Part shown: in pieces, positions 6,495 through 15,227 of the stretch
How positions within the stretch are numbered: the first letter of the stretch is position 1
Layout: each line of letters begins with the position of its first letter
Assembly (NCBI GenBank): GCA_051008735.1
Contig: JBPCXH010000111.1
Coordinates: 1-20,038, forward strand
Length of the DNA: 20,038 bases
Direction: 5' to 3'
From: J054 sp051008735
GTDB taxonomy: Bacteria > Pseudomonadota > Gammaproteobacteria > Steroidobacterales > GCA-2729495
Translations under genes and position numbers: made by a program
Notes under the pieces: generated by a model
Databases searched by the model: none
Told to the model about the DNA's origin: nothing
What the model saw: only the letters and a program-made list of their open reading frames with translations

Positions 6495-7741
6495 GCCGCG
6501 CTGAAAAAAAACAGGCTGCCGGCGCCGGTCTGGATCCGGAGACACTCCGCGCAGACTTCCCCATCCTTCAGCAACAACTTAACGGGCACCGTCTGGCTTA
6601 TCTGGACAGCGCGGCGTCGTCGCAACGGCCACGCGTTGTAATCGATGCCATCAGTCACTACTACGAACACGACCACGCCAATGTCCACCGCGGTGTCCAT
6701 ACGCTCAGCCATCGGGCCACGGACGCCTATGAGGGTGCGCGCGACAAGGTCAGGCAATTCATTAAAGCAAACTCAACTCGTGAGATTGTCTTCACCCGGG
6801 GAGCCACTGAAGCCATCAACCTGGTTGCCAATTCCCTGGGTCAGAGTTTCAGCGCCGGGGACGAAGTCATTGTCAGCGAGCTGGAGCACCATGCCAATAT
6901 CGTGCCCTGGCAAATGCTGGCCGAACGCACCGGAATTCAGATCCGGGTCATTCCGATAAACGACGTGGGCGAACTGCAGCTGGATGCCTACCACGACATG
7001 CTGAATGAGCGCACCCGCCTGGTCAGCGTGACCCAGGTATCCAATGCGCTGGGAACGGTAACTCCCATCGAAGAGATACTGGAAGCCGCCCGGTTGCGGG
7101 GAATACTGACCCTGGTTGATGGCGCCCAGGCAATTCCCCATCAGCCCATTGATGTGCAAGCCTTGAATTGCGACTTCTACGCCTTTTCAGGGCACAAAAT
7201 GTGCGGTCCGACGGGTATCGGTGTGCTGTACGCCCGCGAAAAAGTGCTGGCCGAGCTGCCCCCCTGGCAAGGCGGTGGCGACATGATTCTGACGGTCAGT
7301 TTTACGGGCACCACCTATAACGAGCTGCCCTATCGCTTCGAAGCAGGAACGCCGAATATTGCCGGTGCCATCGGCCTGGGTGCGGCGATCGATTACCTGG
7401 ATGACGTCGGCATGGCGGCCATTGCCGAGTATGAACAGCAGCTGCTGCACTGGGCGACCGAGCGGGTGCAAACTATCCCCGGTCTTAAGCTGGTTGGCAC
7501 CGCCGCGAACAAAGCCGGCGTTATCTCCTTCAATGTAGACGGCATCCATGCCCATGACCTGGGAACGATTCTGGATCACCAGGGCGTTGCCATTCGCACA
7601 GGCCACCACTGCGCCATGCCGGTCATGGAGCATTTTGGAATTGCCGGCACTGCCAGGGCATCGCTGGCTTTCTACAATACCCGCGAGGATATCGAGCAAC
7701 TGGTGACCGCACTGGAACTCGCTCGTCAGATGCTGGGCTAA
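6491..7741 (+). CDS. sufS: Cysteine desulfurase SufS
   Basis: A 416-residue group II (SufS-type) class V aminotransferase that removes sulfur from L-cysteine as a persulfide, giving alanine. PLP-binding residues are visible: Lys236 in FSGHKMCGPTG forms the Schiff base, with His133/His134 in ELEHHAN and Asp210/Gln213 in VDGAQA. The persulfide cysteine is Cys374 in RTGHHCAMP. His355, 19 residues before that cysteine (HAHD), sits where Bacillus subtilis SufS has His342, the residue that contacts the zinc of SufU; E. coli SufS, as I recall it, has tyrosine there. With sufU directly downstream and no sufE nearby, a SufU-coupled enzyme is likely. The frame overlaps sufD by four bases and sufU by one. 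Confidence 0.97.
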   Translation: MSRAEKKQAAGAGLDPETLRADFPILQQQLNGHRLAYLDSAASSQRPRVVIDAISHYYEHDHANVHRGVHTLSHRATDAYEGARDKVRQFIKANSTREIVFTRGATEAINLVANSLGQSFSAGDEVIVSELEHHANIVPWQMLAERTGIQIRVIPINDVGELQLDAYHDMLNERTRLVSVTQVSNALGTVTPIEEILEAARLRGILTLVDGAQAIPHQPIDVQALNCDFYAFSGHKMCGPTGIGVLYAREKVLAELPPWQGGGDMILTVSFTGTTYNELPYRFEAGTPNIAGAIGLGAAIDYLDDVGMAAIAEYEQQLLHWATERVQTIPGLKLVGTAANKAGVISFNVDGIHAHDLGTILDHQGVAIRTGHHCAMPVMEHFGIAGTARASLAFYNTREDIEQLVTALELARQMLG

Positions 7742-8217
7742 TGGCGGTGCAAGAGAATCTGCAGGACCTGTATCGCAGCACGGTGCTGGAGCACAGCCGT
7801 TCGCCTCACCATTTTGGCCCGCTTGGGACCAGTAATCGCAGCGCCACGGGACACAACCCCCTCTGTGGCGACAAATGTACCGTCTATCTGGAAGTGGCCA
7901 ATGATACGTTGAGGGCTATCAACTTCGAGGGAGCCGGTTGCGCTATCTGCGTGGCCTCCGCCTCCATCATGACCGATGCCGTCAGGGGCTGTTCCCTCGC
8001 CGCAGCATCAGAATCTGTTGACCAGGTGATGCAATCCTTTACGGATCGGCAGGCGGCTGACGATACCGCGCTGCCAGGCGATATGGCCGCCCTGGGATCC
8101 GTTCGGCAATACCCGTCGCGAATCCGCTGCGCGACCTTAGCGTGGCAAACCCTGCAGGCCGCGCTGACGGGGAATACACAAACCGTCACCACTGAAGTCA
8201 CTACTAACCCGGGCTAA
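7741..8217 (+). CDS. sufU: SufU zinc-dependent sulfurtransferase (NifU/IscU-like)
   Basis: A 158-residue IscU-fold protein. Cys42 and Asp44 in NPLCGD, Cys67 in GAGCAICVAS and Cys130 in SRIRCATLAW are spaced almost exactly as the zinc ligands Cys41, Asp43, Cys66 and Cys128 of B. subtilis SufU, including the roughly 20-residue insertion that separates SufU from IscU scaffolds. SufU takes the persulfide from SufS and passes it to SufBCD. The ATG shares a base with the sufS stop (TAATG), so the two proteins are translated together. The Thr/Asn-rich tail (TQTVTTEVTTN) is unremarkable. A scaffold role like IscU is possible but less likely given its place beside SufS. Confidence 0.93.
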   Translation: MAVQENLQDLYRSTVLEHSRSPHHFGPLGTSNRSATGHNPLCGDKCTVYLEVANDTLRAINFEGAGCAICVASASIMTDAVRGCSLAAASESVDQVMQSFTDRQAADDTALPGDMAALGSVRQYPSRIRCATLAWQTLQAALTGNTQTVTTEVTTNPG

Positions 8218-8222
8218 AGAGA

Positions 8223-8774
8223 ATGTTTGGACAAGAAAGCGAACCCGTCACACTGAAGCGCAATGTCGATGTCATTGTTGTGCCCGACGGATTTAGCGTC
8301 AATCTGGAAAAAGGCTCATTGGCCTACATTACCCAGGCCATGGGAGGCAGCTTTACAATATATTTTGAAGGCAACCTGTACCGGGTCGCGGGCAAGGATG
8401 CTGATGCCCTTGGCAAAGAGCCATTGAAACCGCCCGAACTGCCGGCGAACGCGTCAGCCGAAGATTTTACTACCCTGGTATGGGATCAGATGCGCACGAT
8501 TTACGATCCGGAAATCCCCATCAATATCGTCGAACTGGGCTTGATCTATGACTGCCGGATTTCCAAGCTCGACGACAAGAATAAGTATGTCTACATCGAA
8601 ATGACCCTGACCGCCCCTGGCTGCGGAATGGGCGAGATCCTGGTTGAAGATGTACGCGAAAAAGTTGGCATCATCCCCACCGTCGGTAAAGTTGACGTGG
8701 AACTGATATTCGATCCCCCCTGGAACCAGGGCATGATGTCTGAAGCAGCCCGCCTTGAAGCAGGCCTGATGTAG
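8223..8774 (+). CDS. sufT: SufT, DUF59/MIP18-family Fe-S maturation factor
   Basis: A 183-residue protein in two parts. Residues 1-75 are a short N-terminal extension found in the SufT group (VDVIVVPDGFSVNLEKGSL). Residues about 80-168 form the DUF59/MIP18 domain, with DPEIPINIVELGLIYDC, TLTAPGCGMG carrying the conserved Cys134, and the end motif IFDPPWNQGMMSEAAR. Proteins of this family help deliver or finish Fe-S clusters on client enzymes; the exact reaction is not settled. The ATG lies five bases after the sufU stop, so it belongs to the suf operon. Confidence 0.92.
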   Translation: MFGQESEPVTLKRNVDVIVVPDGFSVNLEKGSLAYITQAMGGSFTIYFEGNLYRVAGKDADALGKEPLKPPELPANASAEDFTTLVWDQMRTIYDPEIPINIVELGLIYDCRISKLDDKNKYVYIEMTLTAPGCGMGEILVEDVREKVGIIPTVGKVDVELIFDPPWNQGMMSEAARLEAGLM

Positions 8775-8783
8775 TCAGCCGGT

Positions 8784-9290
8784 ATGAAATACCTCGCATT
8801 GCTGCGACACGCCAAGTCGAGCTGGAAGAACGCAAATCTTGATGACTTTGATCGGCCCCTGAATGCCCGGGGTGAACGGGATGCGCCCATGATGGGACGG
8901 CGGCTGCAGGCCCGGGGCGTCCGCCCTTCCCTGATTGTCAGCAGCCCGGCCGAGCGCGCCAGACAAACCGCCCGGCTGATTGCACAGGCCATTAATTATC
9001 CGCCGGAGTTTTTGCAGCGCGAGGCGGAGCTTTATCTGGCCAGCCCGGCGACGATTCTGTCCGTGATTGCGCAGCAGGAAGACAACTTTAATAACCTGGT
9101 GGTTTGCGGTCACAACCCGGGCATGACGGATCTGGCCAACCACTTGACTGATAGCCGGATTGACAACGTGCCTACGTGTGGAATCGTGGGCATGGAAGCC
9201 GATATTCAACGCTGGGCCGACAGTGCGGACGCAGAATGGCGGTTAGTGTTCTTCGACTACCCAAAAAGAATCCCCGAACAGACCAACTGA
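8784..9290 (+). CDS. sixA: SixA-type histidine phosphatase
   Basis: A 168-residue member of the histidine phosphatase (RHG) superfamily. The catalytic motif LLRHAKSSW gives Arg8 and His9, then RPLNARGERDAP and SSPAERARQTA carry the second arginine region, and CGHNPGMTDL gives the second catalytic histidine, His110. The size and the RHAKS motif fit SixA, which removes phosphate from phosphohistidine domains such as those of ArcB or PTS proteins in E. coli. The actual substrate here is unknown. It starts nine bases after sufT on the same strand and may be read with the suf operon, although it has no known link to Fe-S assembly. The ribosome site is weak. It converges on sppA 21 bases away. Confidence 0.85.
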   Translation: MKYLALLRHAKSSWKNANLDDFDRPLNARGERDAPMMGRRLQARGVRPSLIVSSPAERARQTARLIAQAINYPPEFLQREAELYLASPATILSVIAQQEDNFNNLVVCGHNPGMTDLANHLTDSRIDNVPTCGIVGMEADIQRWADSADAEWRLVFFDYPKRIPEQTN

Positions 9291-9311
9291 AGAACAACCC
9301 GGGCCAGCGCC

Positions 9312-11171
9312 TCAGCGCAACTCACAAAAGCAATGCAAGTACAGGTGGCCGGGATCATTGAGCCGGCCGAGGAATTCCAGGTCACGGCTTAGATTTCGAA
9401 TAATCTGCTCCAGCCCGACACTCTGATTGACAGGAAAACTTAAACCCACAGAGCGGGCAAGACGTGCCGCACCGGATATCAGTTGCAAAGCAAATTGGGC
9501 GCGCATATTCAGTTCAGGCTCGACGTAGCGGACACCATAGTCTTCGCCCTCGATACCCGCACGTTCAGCCGCTATCCGCACCGCGTCCTCAAGCCCTCCG
9601 AGGCGATCGACCAGACCCAGATCGACGGCGTCAGCACCAACCCAGACTCGTCCACGCGCCACGTTATCTGTGCGCTCGATGCTCATTTCGCGACTGTCCG
9701 CCACCCGCTGAATAAACTGCCGGTAGGCCTCATCAACACTGGCCTGAATCACCCGTCGGGTCTCCGGCCCCAACCCACGGAGCAGGTCAGACTGACCACT
9801 GAGTCGCGTGGTACCAATACCATCAGAACGCACGCCCAGGCTGGCCAGGCTGCGGGGAAAAGTCGGCAACAAGGCGCCGACCCCAATGGAACCTGTAATG
9901 GTCGTGGGGTCCGCCAGAATCTCGTCTGCCCCCATCGCGATGTAATAGCCACCGGAGGCAGCCACGCTGCCCATGGAGGCAACCAGGGGCTTGCCGGTCA
10001 CCTGGAGCGCATTCAAGGCTTCGAATACCACCTCCGAAGCAAACATGCTGCCGCCGGGACTATCAACACGCAGCACGACGGCATCAATCGCATCGTCATT
10101 CGCTGCCTGACGCACCAGGTCGGCCAGCGTGTCGCCACCCACCGTTCCCGCCTGGGCCTCGCCATCGACGATCTGGCCGGCAGCTACAAGAACACCGACG
10201 TTGTACAGCTGTTCCTCTGGCATAAACTGGCGAGCCGCCTGCAAATAGGCACGATGATCAATCGCTGAAAAAGCCGCGCCATCCGACTCCCCTGCACCCA
10301 CCTGGTCAACCATGTAGGACTCAAATTCCAGCCGACCCTGCAGACCGTCGACCAACCCGGCACTCAGGGCCGTCTGGGCCAGATCACCTGACTGTGCCTC
10401 GGCAAGTTCGGCAAATTGATTGGCGTAATCATCGACAGCCCCTGGCTCGAGTTCACGGGCCGCAACAATATCTTCCCGATAAGCCGCCCACAAAAAATCC
10501 AGCCAGCGGCGGGCCGATTCCTTGTCCTCAACAGACATATTGTCGCGCGTGAACGGTTCAACAAAGGACTTATATTCACCAACGCGAAACACTTCCATGT
10601 CGATTTTCAGCTTCTCCAGTGCCTCACGATAGTAGGTCCGAAAGTAACCGAAGCCGTCGAGAAAAATACTGCCGAACTGATGCAGATAAACCTCATCGGC
10701 ATGGGCCGCCAGATAGTACTGGGCCTGGCTGTAGGCATCGCCCATCGCGATGACAGGCTTGCCCGTCTCACGGAAATGGACAAGGGCCTGGCCGACTTCC
10801 CGGAGTTTGGATAGACCACCACCTTGCAGCCCACCCAGGGACAGCACGACTGCCTGAATGCGGTCATCTTCTGCGGCCACATCCAGCGCCTCGACCAGGT
10901 CGTTAACCAGGGTCTCCTGGGGCGGAATACCCTGCACATCATTCAAGGCGCGACTGACAGGGTCGCCGGACAATTCATCGACCAACAGGCCCGTGGGCGC
11001 GAGGATCAAAGCGCCGGAGTCAGGGACCTGAACTGCGCTCCCCTGAAATACAACCAGCAGCACAGCGAGCAGCACCAGTAGCACAATCAATTGCACCAAA
11101 GTCCGGACAACGGTAAACACGCCGCGTATCAGGCGCCCCAGACGTACCAGCAGATTCGGTTTATTAGTCAT
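9312..11171 (-). CDS. sppA: Signal peptide peptidase SppA, long (67-kDa) form
   Basis: A 619-residue protein, the length of the duplicated-domain SppA of E. coli. An N-terminal membrane anchor spans about residues 25-43, followed by two S49 peptidase repeats. The general-base Lys201 lies in VGEYKSFVEPF in the first repeat and the nucleophile Ser402 in MGSVAASGGYY in the second; their spacing matches the Lys209/Ser409 dyad of E. coli. SppA sits in the inner membrane facing the periplasm and degrades signal peptides left after secretion. It is the last gene of the minus-strand run, 25 bases after the sugar dehydrogenase gene. Its end is 21 bases from sixA, with no clear terminator in the gap. 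Confidence 0.96.
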   Translation of the reverse strand: MTNKPNLLVRLGRLIRGVFTVVRTLVQLIVLLVLLAVLLVVFQGSAVQVPDSGALILAPTGLLVDELSGDPVSRALNDVQGIPPQETLVNDLVEALDVAAEDDRIQAVVLSLGGLQGGGLSKLREVGQALVHFRETGKPVIAMGDAYSQAQYYLAAHADEVYLHQFGSIFLDGFGYFRTYYREALEKLKIDMEVFRVGEYKSFVEPFTRDNMSVEDKESARRWLDFLWAAYREDIVAARELEPGAVDDYANQFAELAEAQSGDLAQTALSAGLVDGLQGRLEFESYMVDQVGAGESDGAAFSAIDHRAYLQAARQFMPEEQLYNVGVLVAAGQIVDGEAQAGTVGGDTLADLVRQAANDDAIDAVVLRVDSPGGSMFASEVVFEALNALQVTGKPLVASMGSVAASGGYYIAMGADEILADPTTITGSIGVGALLPTFPRSLASLGVRSDGIGTTRLSGQSDLLRGLGPETRRVIQASVDEAYRQFIQRVADSREMSIERTDNVARGRVWVGADAVDLGLVDRLGGLEDAVRIAAERAGIEGEDYGVRYVEPELNMRAQFALQLISGAARLARSVGLSFPVNQSVGLEQIIRNLSRDLEFLGRLNDPGHLYLHCFCELR

Positions 11172-11196
11172 GACTCAGGCCTATTCAGTCGCGCTA

Positions 11197-12327
11197 TCAA
11201 GCATCGTCGGCGGAGTAACTGACCCGTAAGACCAGACCTCGCTTGTCGTCACTCACCAACAGCGAGCCATCCGGGGCCATGATCAGATCCACAGGTCGGC
11301 CCACAACTTCGTCCGCCTCAAGAAATCCAGTCAGGAAGCTGTCGTATGACTTCGCCTTGTCTCCATCCAGGCTAACCAGTGCGACCCGGTAGCCGGTTTT
11401 TCCGGCTGCTTTACTGCGATTCCAGGACCCATGCTCAGCCAGAAATATCTGGCCCCGATAGCGCTCGGGAAACATCTCGCCGTTGTAAAACAGCATGCCC
11501 AAAGGTGCCGAATGCGGGTCCAGTTGCAGCACGGGTGCCTGCGCATCCTCGCACTGGCCCAGGCTGCCAAACTCCGGATCCTGAACATCCCCGCCGTGGC
11601 AATACGGGAAGCCAAAATCCTGGGCCTGCGCGGTCATCCGGTTTAACTCACAAGCCGGCAGATCGTCGCCCAGCATGTCACGGCCATTGTCAGTGAACCA
11701 GAGCTCCCCGGTCATTGGATGCCAGTCGAAGCCCACACTATTGCGAACACCCTCGGCTTCGATCCGGCGATCCGTGCCGTCCGGGAGCATGCTCATAATC
11801 ATCGCAAAGCCAGGCTCTTGGCATGCATTGCAGGGAGCCCCCACCGGCACATACAAGCGGCCATCAGGACCAAAGGCCAGGTACTTCCAAGCATGCAGTG
11901 GGGTCTTATAAGGCAGATCATCCACCAGCACTTCAGGCTCGCCGGGATTATCCAGCCGGCTTTCAATATCAGGGAAGGTCAAAATCCGCTGGGTCTCTGC
12001 CACATAGAGCGTGCCGTCCCGGACCGCGACGCCATTGGGAACCTTCAAGCCGTCAGCGATCACAAAGGTCTGTGGTGAGTCACTCATCGCACCCTTAACA
12101 GCAAAAACTTTGCCGCCGCTGCGAGTGCCGATAAATAATGTCCCCTCGTCACCCCAGGCCATCGACCGCGCATTCGGCAGATTATCGATGAGCACCTCTA
12201 CCTGAAAGCCGGCAGGTGCCGTTAGCTTCGCGCTGGCTTTCGGCGCATCAGTATTCGGCGGCTCAGCGCAGGCGTTAACACCAATCACAAAAGCGAGGAC
12301 GACTAAATTTTTTATCATTAAACGCAT
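11197..12327 (-). CDS. PQQ-type sugar (sorbosone) dehydrogenase, predicted lipoprotein
   Basis: A 376-residue six-bladed propeller protein of the glucose/sorbosone dehydrogenase family. Blade motifs visible include FGPDGRLYVPVGAPC, GFDWHPMTGELWFTDNGRD, FPYCHGG, and LGMLFYNGEMFPERYRGQIFLAEHGSWNRS. I chose ATG 12327 because AGGAG lies eight bases upstream; an earlier in-frame ATG at 12351 has no good ribosome site. The protein then starts MRLMIKNLVV and reaches a lipobox VNAC, so Cys20 may be lipidated and the enzyme exported. Relatives oxidise sugars or aldehydes with PQQ, but no PQQ biosynthesis genes are in the window and the substrate is unknown. It follows the TRAP permease gene closely, so it may act on the transported compound or a precursor. 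Confidence 0.85.
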   Translation of the reverse strand: MRLMIKNLVVLAFVIGVNACAEPPNTDAPKASAKLTAPAGFQVEVLIDNLPNARSMAWGDEGTLFIGTRSGGKVFAVKGAMSDSPQTFVIADGLKVPNGVAVRDGTLYVAETQRILTFPDIESRLDNPGEPEVLVDDLPYKTPLHAWKYLAFGPDGRLYVPVGAPCNACQEPGFAMIMSMLPDGTDRRIEAEGVRNSVGFDWHPMTGELWFTDNGRDMLGDDLPACELNRMTAQAQDFGFPYCHGGDVQDPEFGSLGQCEDAQAPVLQLDPHSAPLGMLFYNGEMFPERYRGQIFLAEHGSWNRSKAAGKTGYRVALVSLDGDKAKSYDSFLTGFLEADEVVGRPVDLIMAPDGSLLVSDDKRGLVLRVSYSADDA

Positions 12328-12376
12328 TTCAACGGCTCCTGCCGGTTGCATAACTATTCATTTAGCACCAATGAAC

Positions 12377-13636
12377 TCAGGGCGCCAACAGAAACAGAGA
12401 CAGATCAGGCCAGAAAGTAATCAGTAAAACTGACGCACCCAGCATCAAAAGGAAAGGCCAGGTCGCCAGATAGACAGACACAATAGACTTATTAAATCGA
12501 TAGCTGGCGACGAACAGATTCAGCCCCACTGGCGGGGTGAGATAGCCCAGCTGCATAGTGGCCAGGAAAACGATACCCAGGTGCACCGGATGAATGCCGT
12601 ACTCGGCGGCAACGGGCAATATAAGCGGAACAACCAGCACCAGGGCCGAGAATATATCCAGGATGGCCCCCAGAATCAGCAGAAAGACAAACAGGGCAAG
12701 TAAAAAACTGGTTGGCCCGTCGACGTATTCACGCACCACACCAATCAGCATTTCGGGTACCTGCGCGTCGATCATGTAGTTGGTCGATGCCAGCGACACA
12801 CCCAGAATAATGAGAATACCGCCGACCAGCAGCATGGATTGACGCACGATGTCGAGCAGCTGCCCCGGCTTGATATCACGGTGAACCACCAGCTCAACGA
12901 ACATGACATAGATAGCGGTGACCGCGGCTGCCTCCGAAACGGCCAGCCACCCGGAGTAGATACCCCCCAGGACGACGAACGGCAGAGGTATCTCCCAGGC
13001 TGAGTCCAGCAACGCGGCGCCCAGTTCGCGAGGAGAAAAATGGGCCAGGGGTTGGCGTTCGCCGCGGTATGTCCACAGGCAGTAAGCCGACAGAATCGCC
13101 ATCATCAGAATACCGGGGACCACCCCGGCGATGAACAACTCATCAATAGACACTTCGGCGACAACACCATAGAGAATCAGCGGCAGCGAGGGCACAAACA
13201 ATAGCCCCAGACTGCCGGCAGACGTCACCAGCCCAAGGGTAAAGCGCTCCTGGTAACCGGCCTGCTTAAGGGCCGGATAGAGCAAAGCGCCCAGGGCAAT
13301 AATCGTGACCCCCGAGGCACCGGTAAAGGCAGTGAACAAAGCACAAGCCGCAATAGACACGATCGCCAGACCGCCCGGGAGCCAGCCCAGCAACGCGCCG
13401 GTCAGGCGCACCAGGCGCGCCGGCGCCCGGCTTTCGCTGAGCACATACCCGGCGAAGGTGAATAAGGGAATGGCCAGTAAAATTGGCATTTCGGCAATAC
13501 CGAAAATCTCAATGGGTACGACCGATAAGGGAATCTCGCTGCGCTGGAAACCGAGCATGGCACTGGCCGCAATCACGGCGAACAATGGCATGCCCAGTAC
13601 AGCCAGCAACACCAGCACGAGCCCGGTAAGAATCAT
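12377..13636 (-). CDS. dctM: TRAP transporter large permease (DctM)
   Basis: A polytopic membrane protein of 419 residues from ATG 13636. This start overlaps the dctQ stop (ATGA) and begins MILTGLVLVLLAVLGMPLFAV, typical of DctM; the 35 extra codons of a longer open frame contain no hydrophobic family sequence and lie inside dctQ. Roughly a dozen hydrophobic segments are visible, with family motifs AIPLFTFAGYVLSES, FTGASGVTIIALGALLYPAL and LGYLTPPVGLNLFVAS. DctM is the sodium-driven translocating subunit of TRAP importers. It acts with the small subunit DctQ and the binding protein DctP encoded upstream. The sugar dehydrogenase gene follows after a short gap. Confidence 0.96.
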   Translation of the reverse strand: MILTGLVLVLLAVLGMPLFAVIAASAMLGFQRSEIPLSVVPIEIFGIAEMPILLAIPLFTFAGYVLSESRAPARLVRLTGALLGWLPGGLAIVSIAACALFTAFTGASGVTIIALGALLYPALKQAGYQERFTLGLVTSAGSLGLLFVPSLPLILYGVVAEVSIDELFIAGVVPGILMMAILSAYCLWTYRGERQPLAHFSPRELGAALLDSAWEIPLPFVVLGGIYSGWLAVSEAAAVTAIYVMFVELVVHRDIKPGQLLDIVRQSMLLVGGILIILGVSLASTNYMIDAQVPEMLIGVVREYVDGPTSFLLALFVFLLILGAILDIFSALVLVVPLILPVAAEYGIHPVHLGIVFLATMQLGYLTPPVGLNLFVASYRFNKSIVSVYLATWPFLLMLGASVLLITFWPDLSLFLLAP

Positions 13637-14151
13637 GTAGACGGTGGCCGGGCAAACAGGGTCCGCAGGCGCCTCAGACTCAATACCAGGTAGCGATAAC
13701 CCATCAGGCCAAAGGCAAAGGGCAGAATGACCTGGAACCACCAGGCCGGCAGTTCACCCAGCAACTTGTCGCCAAACTCCCGGGAATCCCCGACAAACAG
13801 CGCCGCGTGCCACGCGATAAGCAGACATATAACCGCCGTCAGTGCGGCGATCAGCGCCCCGACCGCGTTTTGCGCCGCCGGGGGCAGAATGCGTGCCAGC
13901 GCATCGATACTGATGTGCCGGTCTTCGCGGCTGGCGGCCAGTCCACCGAGCATGGCCAGCCAGAGCACCATGATACGCAAAGCCTCATCAGCCCAGGGGA
14001 AGCCGCCCTCGCCCAGATTGCGCAACAGGATTTGGGCACCGGCGACGAATAACATCGCAGCCAGCAACAGGGCAAGACTCAGGTTTTCTGCCGCACGTCC
14101 GATGCGCTCGGCTTTCTCCGGCCAGGACAAACTGCCTGGCTGAGCGCTCAC
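13633..14151 (-). CDS. dctQ: TRAP transporter small permease (DctQ)
   Basis: A 172-residue membrane protein with four hydrophobic segments, about residues 24-44, 58-74, 95-115 and 134-157, as usual for DctQ. Family features include the QILLRNLGEGGFPWADEALRIMVLW stretch after the first helix and REDRHISIDAL after the second. DctQ forms a complex with DctM and is required for TRAP transport. The start is GTG at 14151, overlapping the dctP stop (GTGA), and its own TGA overlaps the dctM ATG, so all three transporter genes are translationally coupled. Confidence 0.94.
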   Translation of the reverse strand: MSAQPGSLSWPEKAERIGRAAENLSLALLLAAMLFVAGAQILLRNLGEGGFPWADEALRIMVLWLAMLGGLAASREDRHISIDALARILPPAAQNAVGALIAALTAVICLLIAWHAALFVGDSREFGDKLLGELPAWWFQVILPFAFGLMGYRYLVLSLRRLRTLFARPPST

Positions 14152-15191
14152 TCGATGGGGGCGGCTGATGTCTGGACCGCAGCTGCCGGATTACTTGCCT
14201 GGCGGTATTCCTGCAGATAACCGTCCAACTCACTGAGAATGGTCTCGGACACGACTCCGTCTCCACCCAAGCGCTCCAGCACCTGCGACCGCAGCTCCTG
14301 CCAGCGGGCGAACTCTGCCTCGCCAGGGTCGATAACGCTCAAGCCATTTTCAATCAAGGCTGCATCAGCCGACACATTATCAATGCGACTGGCTGCATCC
14401 ACCCGTTGATAGGCACGGCCCATGATGTCGCGAAATTTAACCTGGTCTGAGGGGGCTAAACGGGCGAAGGATTTCTTATCCACGGCCAGCACACCGAGGG
14501 TGTAGGCCAGCGGAAAATCGGTGATGTAGCTCACCTTCGTATACCACTGCAACAACACGGCGGCCACTGGCGGCGTGGCGATGTAGTCAATCAAGCCGGT
14601 CTGCAGGCCCGTTAGCACATCAGTAATCGGCAACACCACAGGCGACAGGGACAGCACATCCAGGCTCACGTAAGTCACCTGATCACCCTCAGGCACCCAG
14701 ATCTTCTGCCCGCGCAGTTGCTCCAGACTATCGACCGGGGATGAACCCATCAGCTTGGCAAAGCCGCCCCCGGCAAAACCCAGGGAAACGAGCCCCGCCT
14801 CCTCCAGCCCGGCTTCCAGGGTGGGATCAAGCCGCTCGCGCACGAAGTCCACTTCAGCCTGATCACGAAACAGCAGGGGAATACCGTAAACCATGATGTC
14901 GCGGTAACGCTCGGACAGGCCGCTGGAAGTAAATGCACCGCCCTGCAGCTGACCGATACGAATCTTGCGCAGCACCTTTTTGTCATTCCCCATGACGCCG
15001 CCGGTATAAAACTTGAGTTTGACCCGATCTTCCGTGGCGGCACTCAGTTCATCCGCACCCGCGCGCAATTCCTGCATCCACTGCGAACCTTCCGGTGCAA
15101 CGGTCGCAAGTTTGAACTGCGCCGCCGGTGAAGCCGCGGCAAACAACGCCGCGGCTACGCCAGTTATCAAGTAGTTAGCCCGTAAACCCAT
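14148..15191 (-). CDS. dctP: TRAP transporter substrate-binding protein (DctP/TatP-like)
   Basis: A periplasmic binding protein of 347 residues from ATG 15191. That start has GGGAG nine bases upstream; an ATG three codons earlier (15200) touches the same GGGAG and is less likely. The N-terminus has a Sec signal (NYLITGVAAALFAAASPAA), then the DctP fold begins FKLATVAPEGSQWMQ. Other DctP-family marks are LKFYTGGVMGNDKKVLRKIR, GIPLLFRDQAEVDF and LQTGLIDYIATPP. It captures the solute and hands it to DctQM. The solute cannot be read from the sequence. The gene follows tatT, and this pairing resembles the treponemal TatT-TatP pair in which the two proteins bind each other. Confidence 0.94.
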   Translation of the reverse strand: MGLRANYLITGVAAALFAAASPAAQFKLATVAPEGSQWMQELRAGADELSAATEDRVKLKFYTGGVMGNDKKVLRKIRIGQLQGGAFTSSGLSERYRDIMVYGIPLLFRDQAEVDFVRERLDPTLEAGLEEAGLVSLGFAGGGFAKLMGSSPVDSLEQLRGQKIWVPEGDQVTYVSLDVLSLSPVVLPITDVLTGLQTGLIDYIATPPVAAVLLQWYTKVSYITDFPLAYTLGVLAVDKKSFARLAPSDQVKFRDIMGRAYQRVDAASRIDNVSADAALIENGLSVIDPGEAEFARWQELRSQVLERLGGDGVVSETILSELDGYLQEYRQASNPAAAVQTSAAPIE

Positions 15192-15227
15192 GCTGCTCAT
15201 CTCCCGGACGCGCGCCCGCCTGCCAAC

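Noticed and set aside
9483..10268. 261-codon open frame on the plus strand opposite sppA
   Set aside because: It overlaps a clear sppA with intact catalytic residues; its own sequence is low in recognisable structure and it has no ribosome site.
12352..12376. TTCATT/AATGAA inverted repeat between dctM and the dehydrogenase gene
   Set aside because: The six-base AT-rich stem with no T-tract is too weak to call a terminator.
13637..13741. N-terminal extension of dctM by 35 codons
   Set aside because: The extension lies inside dctQ and shows no DctM sequence; the ATG at 13636 gives the normal hydrophobic start and a four-base overlap with dctQ.
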